From positions 1 to 38,328 of the forward strand of contig JAETRU010000027.1 of the NCBI GenBank assembly GCA_021769965.1: a stretch of 38,328 bases of DNA, given 5' to 3'. Below, piece after piece: positions 24,856 through 34,531 of the stretch; positions within the stretch are counted from its first letter, which is position 1; the number at the start of each line of letters is the position of its first letter. Under the pieces are notes generated by a model. That model was not told where the DNA came from. It saw only the letters and a program-made list of their open reading frames with translations, and did no database searches. A program made the position numbers and the translations under genes. Source of the stretch: Eubacterium sp. GTDB taxonomy: Bacteria > Bacillota > Clostridia > Peptostreptococcales > Anaerovoracaceae.

Positions 24856-25516
24856 ATTTGTACCCCACCCCTCTGAGAGTTACGATATAGTCCCGGTAAG
24901 GGCCCAGATTGTTGCGGAGATTTTTGATGTGAGTATCGATGGTCCGGTCATCGCCGAAGAAGTCATAGCCCCAGATATCAGAGAGCAGTTTGTCTCTGGA
25001 AAGGGCGATATTTTTGTTTTCGATCAGATAGAACAGCAGCTCATATTCCTTCGGTGTAAGTTCCACCCGTTTACCGTCCACAGTGACCGTTCTGGCGGCG
25101 ATATTGATCTCCAGGCCGCCAAACTTCAGCACGTCGCTCTTGTTGTGAGAAGACGCGTGTCTGCGTGCCAGGATCACGTTGATACGGGCCATCAGTTCCT
25201 TAGGACTGAACGGCTTTACGATGTAGTCGTCGATGCCCAGCTCAAAGCCGAACAGCTTGTCATATTCCTCACCTCTGGCAGACAGCATGATGATAGGCAC
25301 ATCCTGGATCTTTTTGATCTCCTTGCAGGCGGAAAAACCGTCCAGCTTCGGCATCATGATATCTAAAATGACCAGATCGTATTCGTTTAATTTGCAGAGA
25401 CCCACCGCGCTCATACCGTCGGCGGCCTCCGTTACTTCATATCCGTTGAATTCCGCGTATTCTCTGATGACTTCCCGAATTTTCGGTTCGTCATCTACTA
25501 CAAGCAGTTTATACAT
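24839..25516 (-). CDS. OmpR/PhoB-family response regulator
   Basis: The 225-residue protein has a receiver domain (about 1-115) with acidic Asp8-Asp9, phospho-acceptor Asp52 in LVILDIMMP and the conserved Lys in IVKPFSPKEL. A winged-helix OmpR DNA-binding domain follows (about 130-225, ending in DTHIKNLRNNLG...VGYKFEFED). It is a transcription factor controlled by the downstream kinase gene, which it overlaps. GGAGG precedes ATG 25516 on the minus strand. Its targets cannot be read from the window; autoregulation is common in the family. Confidence 0.95.
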   Translation of the reverse strand: MYKLLVVDDEPKIREVIREYAEFNGYEVTEAADGMSAVGLCKLNEYDLVILDIMMPKLDGFSACKEIKKIQDVPIIMLSARGEEYDKLFGFELGIDDYIVKPFSPKELMARINVILARRHASSHNKSDVLKFGGLEINIAARTVTVDGKRVELTPKEYELLFYLIENKNIALSRDKLLSDIWGYDFFGDDRTIDTHIKNLRNNLGPYRDYIVTLRGVGYKFEFED

Positions 25517-25908
25517 AGGGATCCTCCTTTATCATATGTCATTTCTTACAGAATTTTTTTCATTACAAATTCTTCTCGCAATATAATTAATAGTATTTTA
25601 ACACAAGTCGCAAATCAGGAAAAGGGGAAGGCGTAAAACCTTTGTGAAAAAAAGGTGTAGAGGGTGTGATACTTTACCAAAGCTTTGTCAAACTGGCCAG
25701 TAACCCCCTTGACCATCGGGAGAATTTGCTCTATACTGGATACGTAGATTAAAGTGGAGTTATAGTAAGTTTTTGCAAGAAATTTGTGAAATATCACAAA
25801 AAACTCCTAAGGGCACGGCGCAGGAAAGAGGCGGCATTTTAGATTTCTCCCCTCATGGCCGCGCGGGATGCCCGTCTGCCACGATCAAAAAAGAAAGGGG
25901 GAAACTAT
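25517..25908. promoter_or_regulatory. Divergent intergenic region with yacL promoter and a TGTGA dyad
   Basis: For the plus strand TTGACC (25709-25714) and TATACT (25732-25737) are 17 bp apart, giving a leader of about 165 bases before yacL. Within that leader TTTGTGA (25783-25789) and TCACAAA (25794-25800) form a perfect dyad around AATA. It resembles Rex or Crp half-sites but with the wrong spacing. A minus-strand promoter for the response regulator must lie around 25560-25610, where TTGTGT and several AT-rich -10 candidates occur without a clear best pair. Confidence 0.6.
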
Positions 25909-25909
25909 C

Positions 25910-27031
25910 GTGTTTAAAAAATTATTCCGGACGGTGTTCACGATTTTAGGTGCAATCTTAGGCTATGGAACTTTCGAACTGCTGACCTTCTGGATGGAGA
26001 AGAGCGGAGCCATCACAGCGGGAGAGCTCTCGCAATGGCAGCAGCTTGCTATCGGTTTCACTTTTGCAATTATCTTTGGTCTTATTTTTTTCAGATTGAC
26101 GCCAGTGATCAGGAAACAGAGCGTAAAAGTCGCTGACAACATCGAAGACGACCTGCGGGGCGTATCGGCCAACGACCTTCTGACCGGGGTCATCGGCCTG
26201 ATTCTGGGCCTGCTGATCGCTTTGCTGCTGACGCAGATCTATGTCAGCATCACCAATAAGTATCTCTACACGGTGATCACCATCATCACCTATCTGATCA
26301 TGGGTTATCTGGGGGTCGTCATCGCCAATAAAAAAGGCAAGGAGATGCTGAGCCTGCTGGTGGCAAGCCGGAGACAGACCGCGCAGCCGCAGCAGGAATC
26401 CCTGTTTAACAGATCCAAGAAGAAAAACGAAGGCATTCCAAAGATTTTCGATACCAGCGTCATCATCGACGGCAGGATCGCGGAGATCATGAAGACCGGA
26501 TTTCTGGAAGGACCTATCGTCATTCCGGAGTTTGTTCTGGTGGAACTGCGCCACATCGCCGATTCCTCGGATTCCCTGAAACGGGTCCGCGGACGAAGAG
26601 GCCTGGATATCCTCAACAAGATTCAGGATGAGTACGGCATCGAGATCTATAACACCGATAACGAGAAAGCCCTGCGGGAGATCCCGGAGGTAGATGTGAA
26701 GCTGCTGAAGCTGGCGCAGCTGATGAACGGCAAGGTGGTCACCAACGATTTTAACCTGAATAAAGTAGCCACCATTAACGGCGTAGGCGTGCTCAACATC
26801 AATGAACTGGCCAACACCCTGAAGCCGGTGGTCATTCCGGGTGAGGAAATGACCGTCCATCTGGTGAAACAGGGCAAAGACAACGCGCAGGCCATCGCTT
26901 ACCTGGACGACGGCACCATGATCGTCGTCGAAGACGGCCGCCGCATGATCGGTAAGACCTGCGATATCAACGTGACCAGCGTTCTGCAGACGTCTGCGGG
27001 AAGAATGATATTTGGAAGGCTGAAGAAATAG
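25910..27031 (+). CDS. yacL: YacL-type PIN and TRAM domain membrane protein
   Basis: The 373-residue protein begins with four membrane segments (about residues 5-155). A PIN nuclease-fold domain follows ([49 protein letters not shown]), then a C-terminal TRAM RNA-binding domain (about 310-370, [28 protein letters not shown]). The PIN acidic residues are kept, so RNase activity is plausible; the TRAM domain would hold RNA near the membrane. GTG 25910 is chosen because AAGGGGG lies just upstream. In many Firmicutes this gene sits between radA/disA and ispD, and the order here fits. The exact RNA target is unknown. Confidence 0.9.
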   Translation: MFKKLFRTVFTILGAILGYGTFELLTFWMEKSGAITAGELSQWQQLAIGFTFAIIFGLIFFRLTPVIRKQSVKVADNIEDDLRGVSANDLLTGVIGLILGLLIALLLTQIYVSITNKYLYTVITIITYLIMGYLGVVIANKKGKEMLSLLVASRRQTAQPQQESLFNRSKKKNEGIPKIFDTSVIIDGRIAEIMKTGFLEGPIVIPEFVLVELRHIADSSDSLKRVRGRRGLDILNKIQDEYGIEIYNTDNEKALREIPEVDVKLLKLAQLMNGKVVTNDFNLNKVATINGVGVLNINELANTLKPVVIPGEEMTVHLVKQGKDNAQAIAYLDDGTMIVVEDGRRMIGKTCDINVTSVLQTSAGRMIFGRLKK

Positions 27032-27032
27032 C

Positions 27033-28175
27033 ATGCTGAAACAGCGACACGTGTACGCAGTCATCGGAGCTGCCGGCGCAGGAAGACGCATGGCCGCTTC
27101 CGTGCCGAAACAATTTTTGAAGATCCGCGGCCGCACGATCCTGGAGATCACAGCGGACCGCTTTCTGGCATCACCCGTCGTCGACGCGGTGTATATCACT
27201 GTGCCCGAAAATCATATGGATGACTGTCGGCAGCTCTTTGCGTCTCAGATAAGAAGCGGCAGACTCTTTTTGATCAAAGGGGGTCCGTCGCGGCAGGATT
27301 CCGTGGGAAATGCTCTTGCGGCTGTAGAAACTCTCGCGCCCGCGGCAGACGACGTGATCCTGATACACGACGGCGTGCGGCCCTATGTCACAGAGAAGCT
27401 GATCCTGGCCGTGGCCGGGGCAGCGGCAGAACGCGGCGCGGCAGTGCCCTGCGTGCCGCCTAAGGATACCATACGCCATGAGACCGGCGGAACCCTTGAC
27501 CGGTCAAAGCTTTATTGCGTCCAGACGCCGCAGGGCTTTACATGGCAGGTGATTCGGGACGCTCACCGAAAAGCTGCAGAAGACGGATTTCAGGGTACCG
27601 ACGACGCCGGACTGGCTGAACGGATCGGCTGCCGGGCTGTGCTGGTAGAGGGCGAAAGCACCAACATTAAGATCACATTACCGGAGGATTTACCTGTGGA
27701 ACAGAGAATAGGAACAGGCTATGACGTCCATCAGCTGGCCGAAGACAGGAAGCTGATCCTGGGAGGCGTTGAAATTCCATATGAGAAAGGGCTTCTGGGC
27801 CACTCTGACGCGGACGTGCTGACTCACGCCCTTATGGACGCCATGCTGGGCGCGGCGGCGCTGGGAGATATCGGAAAGTGGTTTCCGGACAGTGACGACG
27901 CATACAGAGGCATATCCAGTCTGGAGCTTCTGAAGCGGGTGCGGCAGGGCCTCGCAGAAAAAGGGTATTCCCTGGGAAATGCCGATGTGACCGTGGTATG
28001 TCAGCGACCCAGACTGGCGTCATATATCGACGCCATGAGAGAAAATCTGGCTGCCGCGCTGCAGACAGAGAAAGACAGAATCAGCATCAAAGCCACCACC
28101 ACAGAGCATCTCGGTTTTTGCGGCCGGGGCGAGGGCATAGCTGCCCAGGCGGTGTGCATACTATATAGACAGTAG
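27033..28175 (+). CDS. ispDF: Bifunctional IspD-IspF fusion enzyme
   Basis: The 380-residue protein joins two steps of the MEP isoprenoid pathway. Residues 1 to about 222 are IspD, the CTP-dependent cytidylyltransferase ([38 protein letters not shown]). Residues from about 224 are IspF, the 2-C-methyl-erythritol 2,4-cyclodiphosphate synthase (GTGYDVHQL from residue 227, [12 protein letters not shown] and the C-terminal [17 protein letters not shown]). The zinc ligands Asp-x-His and His of IspF are present. The two domains are joined by only a few residues. The intermediate enzyme IspE is not encoded in this window. The start lies one base after the yacL stop, so the genes are probably co-transcribed, and proS follows. 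Confidence 0.95.
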   Translation: MLKQRHVYAVIGAAGAGRRMAASVPKQFLKIRGRTILEITADRFLASPVVDAVYITVPENHMDDCRQLFASQIRSGRLFLIKGGPSRQDSVGNALAAVETLAPAADDVILIHDGVRPYVTEKLILAVAGAAAERGAAVPCVPPKDTIRHETGGTLDRSKLYCVQTPQGFTWQVIRDAHRKAAEDGFQGTDDAGLAERIGCRAVLVEGESTNIKITLPEDLPVEQRIGTGYDVHQLAEDRKLILGGVEIPYEKGLLGHSDADVLTHALMDAMLGAAALGDIGKWFPDSDDAYRGISSLELLKRVRQGLAEKGYSLGNADVTVVCQRPRLASYIDAMRENLAAALQTEKDRISIKATTTEHLGFCGRGEGIAAQAVCILYRQ

Positions 28176-28195
28176 AGAAGGAGAAAGAACATACT

Positions 28196-29929
28196 ATGAG
28201 ATTATCAAAGATGCATATCAAGACACTGAGAGAAGTGCCTAACGAAGCGGAAATATCGAGCCATATCCTGCTTTTGCGTACTGGCATGATCCGCAAGCTG
28301 GTATCCGGCGTATACGGGTTTATGCCGCTGGGATGGCGCTCTGTGCGCAAGATCGAGGATATCGTCCGTCAGGAGATGGATGCTACGGGCGCGCAGGAAA
28401 TACACATGTCGGCTGTACAGCCGGCGGAGCTGTGGCAGGAATCGGGCAGATGGTTCGCCTACGGACCTGAGCTGTGGAGACTGAAGGACAGAAACGGCAG
28501 AGATTTCTGCCTTGGACCTACCCATGAAGAGATCTTTACAGATCTGGTCAGAAACGACGTGTCTTCTTACAGACAGCTGCCGATGAATCTGTATCAGATC
28601 CAGACAAAATACAGAGACGAGGCCAGACCTCGGTTCGGACTGATGAGAAGCAGAGAATTTATCATGAAGGACGCCTATTCCTTTGACAAGGATTACGCGG
28701 GACTGGATGAAAGCTATAAGGCTATGTATAACGCCTATGACAGGATCTTCACCAGATGCGGACTGACTTTCCGTCCGGTAGAAGCGGATACGGGAGCCAT
28801 CGGCGGCAGCAACTCTCATGAGTTTACCGCCCTTGCCGAAGTAGGCGAAAGCGAGATCGCGTATTGTGAAAGCTGCTCCATGGCTGCTACCGTCGAACGA
28901 GCGCAGTGCACAGACGCGCCGGCGCAGGACGATACAGCCATGCTGCCGCTGGAAGAAGTGCATACACCGGGAACCAAGACCATCGAAGAGGTGGCGGATT
29001 TCCTCGGTCTGGACAAGAAGCAGACCATCAAGGCGCTGCTGTTTGTCACCTATGATGAAGAAACAGGCAAGGAAAACGGCTATGTAGCCGCCTTTATCCG
29101 GGGCGACAGAGAACTGAACATGATCAAGCTGATCAACGCTCTGGGCATTCCGGAACATACCATCGAGTTCGCTGATGAGGAAAAGATGAGCGCCGCCACC
29201 GGATGTGTCGGCGGATTTACCGGTCCGTGCGGACTCCACGACTGCAAGATCGTGGTGGACAGCGAGCTGCCGGGACTGAAGAACCTTTGCGCAGGCGCGT
29301 GCAAAGAGGATCACCACCTGATCAACGTCAACTATGGCAGAGACTATGAGGGCGATATCGTTACAGATCTGAAAGTGCTGCAGGAAGGAGATCCGTGTCC
29401 TGTCTGCGGCGCGCCGGTCAAGCACGCGAGAGGCATCGAGGTGGGACAGGTGTTCAAACTGGGCACCAAGTATTCCGACTCTATGGGAGCCATGTATGTG
29501 GACGAACATCAGAAGGAACAGCCTATCGTCATGGGCTGCTACGGTATCGGCGTGACCAGGACTCTGGCGGCGGTCGTGGAGCAGCATCACGATGACAACG
29601 GCATTATCTGGCCGATGTCCGTGGCGCCGTATCATGTGATCATCACACTGGTAAAGCCTGATGATCAGGTGCAGGCACAGGCAGCGGAGAAGATCTACGA
29701 AGCGCTGCAGAAGGCCCGGGTAGAGGTGCTGCTGGACGACAGGAAGGAGCGGCCGGGCGTCAAGTTCAAAGACGCGGATCTGCTGGGCATTCCGGTAAGG
29801 ATCACCGTAGGCAAGCTGGCCGGTGAAGGAAAGGTCGAGTACAAGCTGAGAAGAGACGCCGAAAAACAAGAGATCACGATCGATGAAGCTATCGCAAGAG
29901 CTGTAGAGATCGTGGAACGGGAGAAGTAA
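28196..29929 (+). CDS. proS: Proline--tRNA ligase (bacterial type)
   Basis: The 577-residue protein has the bacterial ProRS layout. The class II core has motif 1 around [19 protein letters not shown] and motif 2 around [25 protein letters not shown]. The inserted YbaK-type editing domain (about residues 240-390, [11 protein letters not shown] to GGFTGPCGL) follows. Then come motif 3 ([14 protein letters not shown]) and an anticodon-binding domain at the C-terminus. The editing insert clears Ala-tRNA-Pro. ATG 28196 follows GGAGAAAG 20 bases after ispDF. A 681-codon open frame on the opposite strand is a codon-bias shadow. Confidence 0.97.
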   Translation: MRLSKMHIKTLREVPNEAEISSHILLLRTGMIRKLVSGVYGFMPLGWRSVRKIEDIVRQEMDATGAQEIHMSAVQPAELWQESGRWFAYGPELWRLKDRNGRDFCLGPTHEEIFTDLVRNDVSSYRQLPMNLYQIQTKYRDEARPRFGLMRSREFIMKDAYSFDKDYAGLDESYKAMYNAYDRIFTRCGLTFRPVEADTGAIGGSNSHEFTALAEVGESEIAYCESCSMAATVERAQCTDAPAQDDTAMLPLEEVHTPGTKTIEEVADFLGLDKKQTIKALLFVTYDEETGKENGYVAAFIRGDRELNMIKLINALGIPEHTIEFADEEKMSAATGCVGGFTGPCGLHDCKIVVDSELPGLKNLCAGACKEDHHLINVNYGRDYEGDIVTDLKVLQEGDPCPVCGAPVKHARGIEVGQVFKLGTKYSDSMGAMYVDEHQKEQPIVMGCYGIGVTRTLAAVVEQHHDDNGIIWPMSVAPYHVIITLVKPDDQVQAQAAEKIYEALQKARVEVLLDDRKERPGVKFKDADLLGIPVRITVGKLAGEGKVEYKLRRDAEKQEITIDEAIARAVEIVEREK

Positions 29930-29935
29930 GCGGCG

Positions 29936-30514
29936 ATGGAACGAGTAAAGAACAATCTGCTGCTGCAGCTGTTCTGGAACTTCTTCAAGCTGGGTCTGTT
30001 TACTATCGGCGGCGGCATGGCTATGATCCCTTTGATCCAGAATATTGTGGTAGACAAGATGCACTGGATGACCGAGGAGGAGACGGTGGACTGCATCGCG
30101 GTAAGCCAGGGCCTTCCCGGCGTCATTGCCATCAATATGGCCACCTATATCGGACAGAAGAAAAAAGGTCTCGCGGGAGCTCTGGCCGCTACCATCGGGG
30201 TCATGCTCCCCAGCTTTGTCATCATTATTCTGGTGGTCGAGCTGCTTCACGGTTTCGGCGACAACAGATATGTGCTGGGAGCGCTGAAGGGTATCAAAGC
30301 GGCGGCTACGGGGCTGATCGCCTATTCGGCGTATAAGGTAGGAAAACAGGTCCTGAAAGGACCGTTTCAGTGGGTGCTGGCTATAGCGGCGTTCGCGGCC
30401 ATTGCCTTTTTTGAAGTAAACGCTGTCTGGACGATCCTGGCCGGCATAGCGGCCGGTCTGGGCTTCAGCGTCTGGAAGGATAAGAGAGCCGGAAACGGAG
30501 GTGAGTCAAAATGA
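29936..30514 (+). CDS. Chromate transporter family half protein (first of pair)
   Basis: The 192-residue membrane protein belongs to the short-chain CHR family: FFKLGLFTIGGGMAMIPLIQ near the start and AVSQGLPGVIAINMATYIGQKKKG further on, with about six membrane segments. Short CHR proteins occur in tandem pairs and work as heterodimers. The physiological role outside chromate resistance is unsettled, and no chromate-linked gene is near. It follows proS by six bases and overlaps the second half by four (ATGA), so coupling is tight. Confidence 0.9.
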   Translation: MERVKNNLLLQLFWNFFKLGLFTIGGGMAMIPLIQNIVVDKMHWMTEEETVDCIAVSQGLPGVIAINMATYIGQKKKGLAGALAATIGVMLPSFVIIILVVELLHGFGDNRYVLGALKGIKAAATGLIAYSAYKVGKQVLKGPFQWVLAIAAFAAIAFFEVNAVWTILAGIAAGLGFSVWKDKRAGNGGESK

Positions 30515-31035
30515 TTTACCTGAAGCTGTTTCTCGTTTTTGCCAAGATCGGGCTTTTCGGCTTTGGCGGCGGTATGGCTATGCTGCCTATGATCTATCAG
30601 GGAGCAAAGCAGTTCGGACTGATGTCTGCCGACGAGTTCTCTAATCTTGTTGCGATATCCCAGGTCACCCCCGGACCAATGGCGGTCAACGCGGCCACCT
30701 ATGTGGGTTATAACTGCGCCGGCTGTGCGGGCGCTCTTGCGGCGACCGTAGGCGTTGCGCTGCCTTCCTTTGTTCTGGTGACAGTGGTGTACTTTTTCAT
30801 CAGCCGGTTCAAGGAAAGCCGGGCTGTGGACGGGGCGTTTACGGGCATACGGCCTGTCACCTGCGGTCTCATCGCGGCGGCGGTGGTATTCATGGGCCAG
30901 AGCGCTTTTGCTGTAGTAGAGCCTGTGACGGTCTGCATTGCGCTGGGTACAGTGATCCTGGCAGAAAAATTTAAAGTAAGCCCGATCATCATCGTGATCG
31001 CGGCGGGCGTGATAGGAGCGATATTATGTGGGTAG
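30511..31035 (+). CDS. Chromate transporter family half protein (second of pair)
   Basis: The 174-residue partner shows the same family pattern (FAKIGLFGFGGGMAMLPMIY, AISQVTPGPMAVNAATYVGY) and about six membrane segments. It is paralogous to the preceding gene. The pair should insert in opposite orientation and form one transporter, as inferred for other short-chain CHR pairs. GGAGG lies at 30499-30503. Its 3' end overlaps the Nudix gene by ten bases. Confidence 0.9.
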   Translation: MIYLKLFLVFAKIGLFGFGGGMAMLPMIYQGAKQFGLMSADEFSNLVAISQVTPGPMAVNAATYVGYNCAGCAGALAATVGVALPSFVLVTVVYFFISRFKESRAVDGAFTGIRPVTCGLIAAAVVFMGQSAFAVVEPVTVCIALGTVILAEKFKVSPIIIVIAAGVIGAILCG

Positions 31036-31487
31036 GCGGCGTAAGAGTCATCATACCGAATGAAGACGGAGAAATTTTGATGGTAAGACAGCACCACGAG
31101 GATAAAGACCTGTGGATGGTGCCCGGCGGCGGCATTGAGGCCGGGGAGAACTCCATCGAGGCGGCAGTTCGGGAAGCCAAAGAAGAGACGGGACTGGATA
31201 TCGACGTGGTAGGCGTTGCGTGGCATATTGAAGAGGTATCCCCGGCGAGGGGACAGAGATTTGTCAATTACATGATCGGTCATATCAAAGGCGGAACGCT
31301 GGCGCTGGGAAGTGATCCGGAGCTGGCGGCAGATAAGCAGGTACTGCGTGAGGTACGCTTCATGTCCCGGGAAGAGATCGGAAAGCTGCAGCACGTATAT
31401 CCTAAGTTCTTCAATGACGAGATCTGGGGGATCCTGGAGGAAGAACACAATGGTATGACATATTATAAACTGAGATATAACGAATAA
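31026..31487 (+). CDS. Nudix hydrolase
   Basis: The 153-residue protein has a complete Nudix box starting at GGGIEAGENSIEAA and ending REAKEETGL, fitting G-x5-E-x7-REUxEExGU. Such enzymes hydrolyse nucleoside diphosphate derivatives with magnesium; the rest of the sequence does not fix the substrate, though the length and N-terminal strand (VRVIIPNEDGEILMVRQ) fit ADP-ribose or oxidised nucleotide pyrophosphatases. AGGAG precedes ATG 31026. It overlaps the transporter gene and is 11 bases before the cyclophilin gene. Confidence 0.9.
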   Translation: MWVGGVRVIIPNEDGEILMVRQHHEDKDLWMVPGGGIEAGENSIEAAVREAKEETGLDIDVVGVAWHIEEVSPARGQRFVNYMIGHIKGGTLALGSDPELAADKQVLREVRFMSREEIGKLQHVYPKFFNDEIWGILEEEHNGMTYYKLRYNE

Positions 31488-31498
31488 GGAGAAAGACA

Positions 31499-31975
31499 AT
31501 GAAAAAAGTAACGATCGAGATGGAAAACGGCGGCGTAATGAAGGGCGAGCTCTACGAGGACATCGCGCCGGTCACAGTGGAGAATTTTGAGAAGCTGGCA
31601 AAGGAAGGATTCTATGACGGACTGACTTTTCACAGAGTCATCCCCGGCTTTATGATCCAGGGCGGCTGCCCTAACGGCAATGGAACCGGCGGTCCGGGCT
31701 ACTGTATTCAGGGAGAATTCACCCAGAACGGATGGAAAAACGATTTAAAACACACGGTGGGCGTTCTGTCCATGGCAAGGACCATGAAGCCGAATTCCGC
31801 AGGTTCTCAGTTCTTTATCATGGTTGCCGACGCGCCGCATCTGGACGGCCAGTATGCTTCTTTCGGCAAGATCACCGAGGGCATGGATGTGGCTCAGGAC
31901 ATCGCCGCGGTTCCAAGAGACGGCATGGATAAGCCGCTTACCCCTGTAAAGATCAAAACAGTCACCGTGGAATAA
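31499..31975 (+). CDS. Cyclophilin-type peptidyl-prolyl cis-trans isomerase
   Basis: The 158-residue protein is a single cyclophilin domain without signal peptide. Motifs are FHRVIPGFMIQGG (with the catalytic Arg), GSQFFIM and FGKITEGMDV. It speeds proline isomerisation during protein folding in the cytoplasm. GGAGAAAGAC lies just before the ATG. It is the last gene of the run beginning at yacL; no clear terminator separates it from cysE, only 109 AT-rich bases. Confidence 0.95.
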   Translation: MKKVTIEMENGGVMKGELYEDIAPVTVENFEKLAKEGFYDGLTFHRVIPGFMIQGGCPNGNGTGGPGYCIQGEFTQNGWKNDLKHTVGVLSMARTMKPNSAGSQFFIMVADAPHLDGQYASFGKITEGMDVAQDIAAVPRDGMDKPLTPVKIKTVTVE

Positions 31976-32084
31976 ATTGATCGATGAAGAGAGTTTTTTT
32001 GTGTAAGACGGGTTATTTCTGGGTATATATTTGAGATTGATTTAGTAAGTAGCCTCTGAAGAGAGGATGGAAAGGAAAGATTAG

Positions 32085-32753
32085 ATGTCGTTTTGGAGAG
32101 ACGTTCGAGAAGATATCCAGACCGTACTGAAGCAGGACCCGGCTGCGAGAAACAGTCTGGAAGTCCTGCTCTGCTACCCTGGTATATGGGCACTGATCTG
32201 GCATAAGCCGGCCCATTTCCTATATAAGCATAATATGAAGCTGCTGGCGAGGATCATTTCGCAGCTGACCAGGTTTTTTACAGGGATAGAGATTCATCCG
32301 GGAGCAACTATCGGCAGGCGATGTTTTATCGACCACGGCATGGCTGTGGTCATCGGTGAAACGACGGAGATCGGCGACGATGTCACGCTGTATCAGGGCG
32401 TTACCTTAGGCGGTACAGGCAAGGATACAGGGAAGCGTCATCCGACCATAGGCAACAGAGTTATCGTCAGTTCCGGAGCCAGAGTTCTGGGTCCGTTCAA
32501 GGTGGGCGATGACGTGAAGATAGGTTCCGGTTCTATCGTGCTCAATGAGATCCCGCCGGGCTGTACCGTGGTAGGCATACCGGGCAGGATCGTCCGGCGC
32601 TACGGAGAAAGCACAGAGGATCTCAACCAGGTAAATCTGCCTGACCCTGTAGCCACCGAGCTGGAATGCCTGCGGCGGCGGATCGTCATGCTGGAAGGCA
32701 GGATCAATCAGTTAACAAACGACCAGAAAGGGAAAGAAAATGAAAATATATAA
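32085..32753 (+). CDS. cysE: Serine O-acetyltransferase
   Basis: The 222-residue enzyme has the short CysE form. A helical N-terminal segment (DIQTVLKQDPAARNSLEVLLCYPGIWALIWHK) is followed by the left-handed beta-helix built from hexapeptide repeats (IHPGATIGRRCFIDHG, DVTLYQGVTLGG). The active-site His residues sit in FIDHG and the GKRHPTIG segment. It acetylates serine for cysteine synthesis. Its 3' end overlaps cysS by 14 bases, linking cysteine production to cysteine charging. The 109-base upstream gap is too short for a T-box leader. The C-terminal tail (about 190-222) is charged and possibly coiled. Confidence 0.95.
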   Translation: MSFWRDVREDIQTVLKQDPAARNSLEVLLCYPGIWALIWHKPAHFLYKHNMKLLARIISQLTRFFTGIEIHPGATIGRRCFIDHGMAVVIGETTEIGDDVTLYQGVTLGGTGKDTGKRHPTIGNRVIVSSGARVLGPFKVGDDVKIGSGSIVLNEIPPGCTVVGIPGRIVRRYGESTEDLNQVNLPDPVATELECLRRRIVMLEGRINQLTNDQKGKENENI

Positions 32754-34140
32754 CACGCTGACAAGAAAAAAAGAAGAATTTGTGCCGATCAAAGAGGGCG
32801 AGGTCTCTATCTACGTCTGCGGCCCTACGGTATACAACTTCTTCCACATTGGAAACGCCAGACCTTTCGTTGTATTCGATACGCTGAGAAAGTATATGGA
32901 GTACAGCGGATATAAGGTAAAATTTGTTCAGAACTTTACAGATGTGGATGATAAGATCATTAACAGAGCCAGAGAAGAAGGCATTACTGCGCCGGAGGTC
33001 GCGGAAAAGTATATCGGGGAATACTTTAAGGACGCGGCGGCTTTGAATGTAAAAAAAGCGGATGTACACCCGAGAGTATCTGAGCACATCGACGATATTA
33101 TTACTTTCGTTCAGACGCTGGTCGACAAGGGATATGCCTACGAGGCTGACGGAGACGTGTATTTTTCTACCAGAAAATTTGACGGATACGGCAAGCTGTC
33201 GGGCCAGAATATCGATGATCTGGAGTCCGGAGCCAGGATCGCGGTAGGAGAGGTGAAGCGGGATCCGCTGGACTTCGCTCTCTGGAAAGCGAGAAAGACC
33301 GATGACGAGATCGCCTGGAAGTCTCCGTGGGGCATGGGCAGACCGGGCTGGCATATCGAGTGCTCTGCCATGAGCAAAAAGCACCTGGGCGACACTATCG
33401 ATATCCACGCGGGCGGACAGGATCTGCAGTTCCCGCACCATGAGAATGAGATCGCGCAGTCCGAATGCTGCAACGGCGTGCCTTTCGCACACTATTGGAT
33501 GCACAACGGCTATATTACCATAGATAATGAGAAGATGTCTAAATCCAAGGGCAACTTCTTCACAGTCAGAGACATCCTGAAGGATTACAAGGGAGAAGTT
33601 ATGCGTTTCTTCCTGCTGTCAGGCCATTACAGAAGCCCGATCAACTTCAGTGATACGCTGATGGAACAGGCGAAGAACGGCCTTGCCAGAATGGAAAACT
33701 GCAAGGAAAACCTGACTTACCTGGCGGAAGCAGGCGCTGAAGGCGATATGACCGGCGCTGAAAAGGAAGCTTTTGCCGCTTATGAAAAATACAGAGAAGA
33801 GTTTAAGAAGGCTATGGACGACGACCTGAATACGGCTGACGCCATCAGCGCTGTATTTGAACTGATCACTGCCGCCAATACAGCGGTGAAGGACGGAGCG
33901 ACAAAAGCCTTCGCGAAGGCTTCGCTGGATACTTTGATGGAATTTGCCAATGTTCTGGGACTGCTGCAGGGCGAAGACGACAACGAGATAGATGAAGAAA
34001 TTCAGAAACTGGTCGACGAAAGACAGGAAGCCAGAAAGGCGAAGAATTTTGCCAGGGCGGACGAGATCAGAGACATTCTGAAAGCAAAGGGAATTACTTT
34101 GAAGGATACCCCGCAGGGTGTGCAGATCATCAAGGAGTAA
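32740..34140 (+). CDS. cysS: Cysteine--tRNA ligase
   Basis: The 466-residue class I synthetase has HIGN at 36-39 and KMSKSKGN from residue 265. The zinc site is formed by Cys27 (VCGPTVYN), the Cys in HIECSAMS and the His/Glu in FPHHENEIAQSE. The C-terminal helical domain and anticodon-binding tail (ARKAKNFARADEIRDIL) are complete. It charges tRNA-Cys in the cytoplasm. Overlap with cysE and a one-base gap to mrnC indicate one operon. Confidence 0.97.
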   Translation: MKIYNTLTRKKEEFVPIKEGEVSIYVCGPTVYNFFHIGNARPFVVFDTLRKYMEYSGYKVKFVQNFTDVDDKIINRAREEGITAPEVAEKYIGEYFKDAAALNVKKADVHPRVSEHIDDIITFVQTLVDKGYAYEADGDVYFSTRKFDGYGKLSGQNIDDLESGARIAVGEVKRDPLDFALWKARKTDDEIAWKSPWGMGRPGWHIECSAMSKKHLGDTIDIHAGGQDLQFPHHENEIAQSECCNGVPFAHYWMHNGYITIDNEKMSKSKGNFFTVRDILKDYKGEVMRFFLLSGHYRSPINFSDTLMEQAKNGLARMENCKENLTYLAEAGAEGDMTGAEKEAFAAYEKYREEFKKAMDDDLNTADAISAVFELITAANTAVKDGATKAFAKASLDTLMEFANVLGLLQGEDDNEIDEEIQKLVDERQEARKAKNFARADEIRDILKAKGITLKDTPQGVQIIKE

Positions 34141-34141
34141 G

Positions 34142-34531
34142 ATGGAAAAACTGAATCCAAGGGAGATCAATACGACGGCATTGGCTTTTTTAGGCGATGC
34201 CGTCTATGAAGTATATATAAGAAAACATATTATGGATCTTGGCGAGATGAATGCGGACAGGCTTCATCGAACGGCTGTCAGGTACGTCCGCGCTGACGGA
34301 CAGGCAAAAGCGGTGAAGGCCATGATGGACGGTTTTTTGTCGGAGGATGAGGTCCGTCTGGTCAAGCGGGCCAGAAACCATAAGACATCGTCAAAGGCCA
34401 GGACCGCGGACGCGGTAACGTATAAGCTGGCAACGGCATTTGAAGCGCTGATAGGATATCTGTATCTGGACGAACAGGATGAGCGGCTTTCTGAGATCAT
34501 GAGCCGGGCTGTAAAGGAGATTGAAAAATGA
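34142..34531 (+). CDS. mrnC: Mini-ribonuclease 3
   Basis: The 129-residue protein is an RNase III catalytic domain without the double-stranded RNA-binding domain, the mark of MrnC. The signature reads ALAFLGDAVYEVYIR, and the C-terminal DAVTYKLATAFEALIGYLYL carries the second acidic cluster. It matures 23S rRNA in Firmicutes. I chose ATG 34142, with AAGGAG overlapping the end of cysS; an in-frame ATG at 34118 would add eight residues. Placement after cysS is the usual Firmicute order. It overlaps thyA by four bases. Confidence 0.94.
   Translation: MEKLNPREINTTALAFLGDAVYEVYIRKHIMDLGEMNADRLHRTAVRYVRADGQAKAVKAMMDGFLSEDEVRLVKRARNHKTSSKARTADAVTYKLATAFEALIGYLYLDEQDERLSEIMSRAVKEIEK

Noticed and set aside
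25958-27199. A 413-codon open frame on the minus strand
   Set aside because: Antisense to yacL and the start of ispDF; its His/Gln/Asp-rich translation is typical of a shadow frame.
28205-30250. A 681-codon open frame on the minus strand
   Set aside because: It lies antisense to proS and the first chromate transporter gene, has no family resemblance and no ribosome site; it is produced by the codon bias of the real genes.
31976-32084. T-box riboswitch before cysE-cysS
   Set aside because: The gap is only 109 bases and shows no T-box sequence, specifier stem or terminator.
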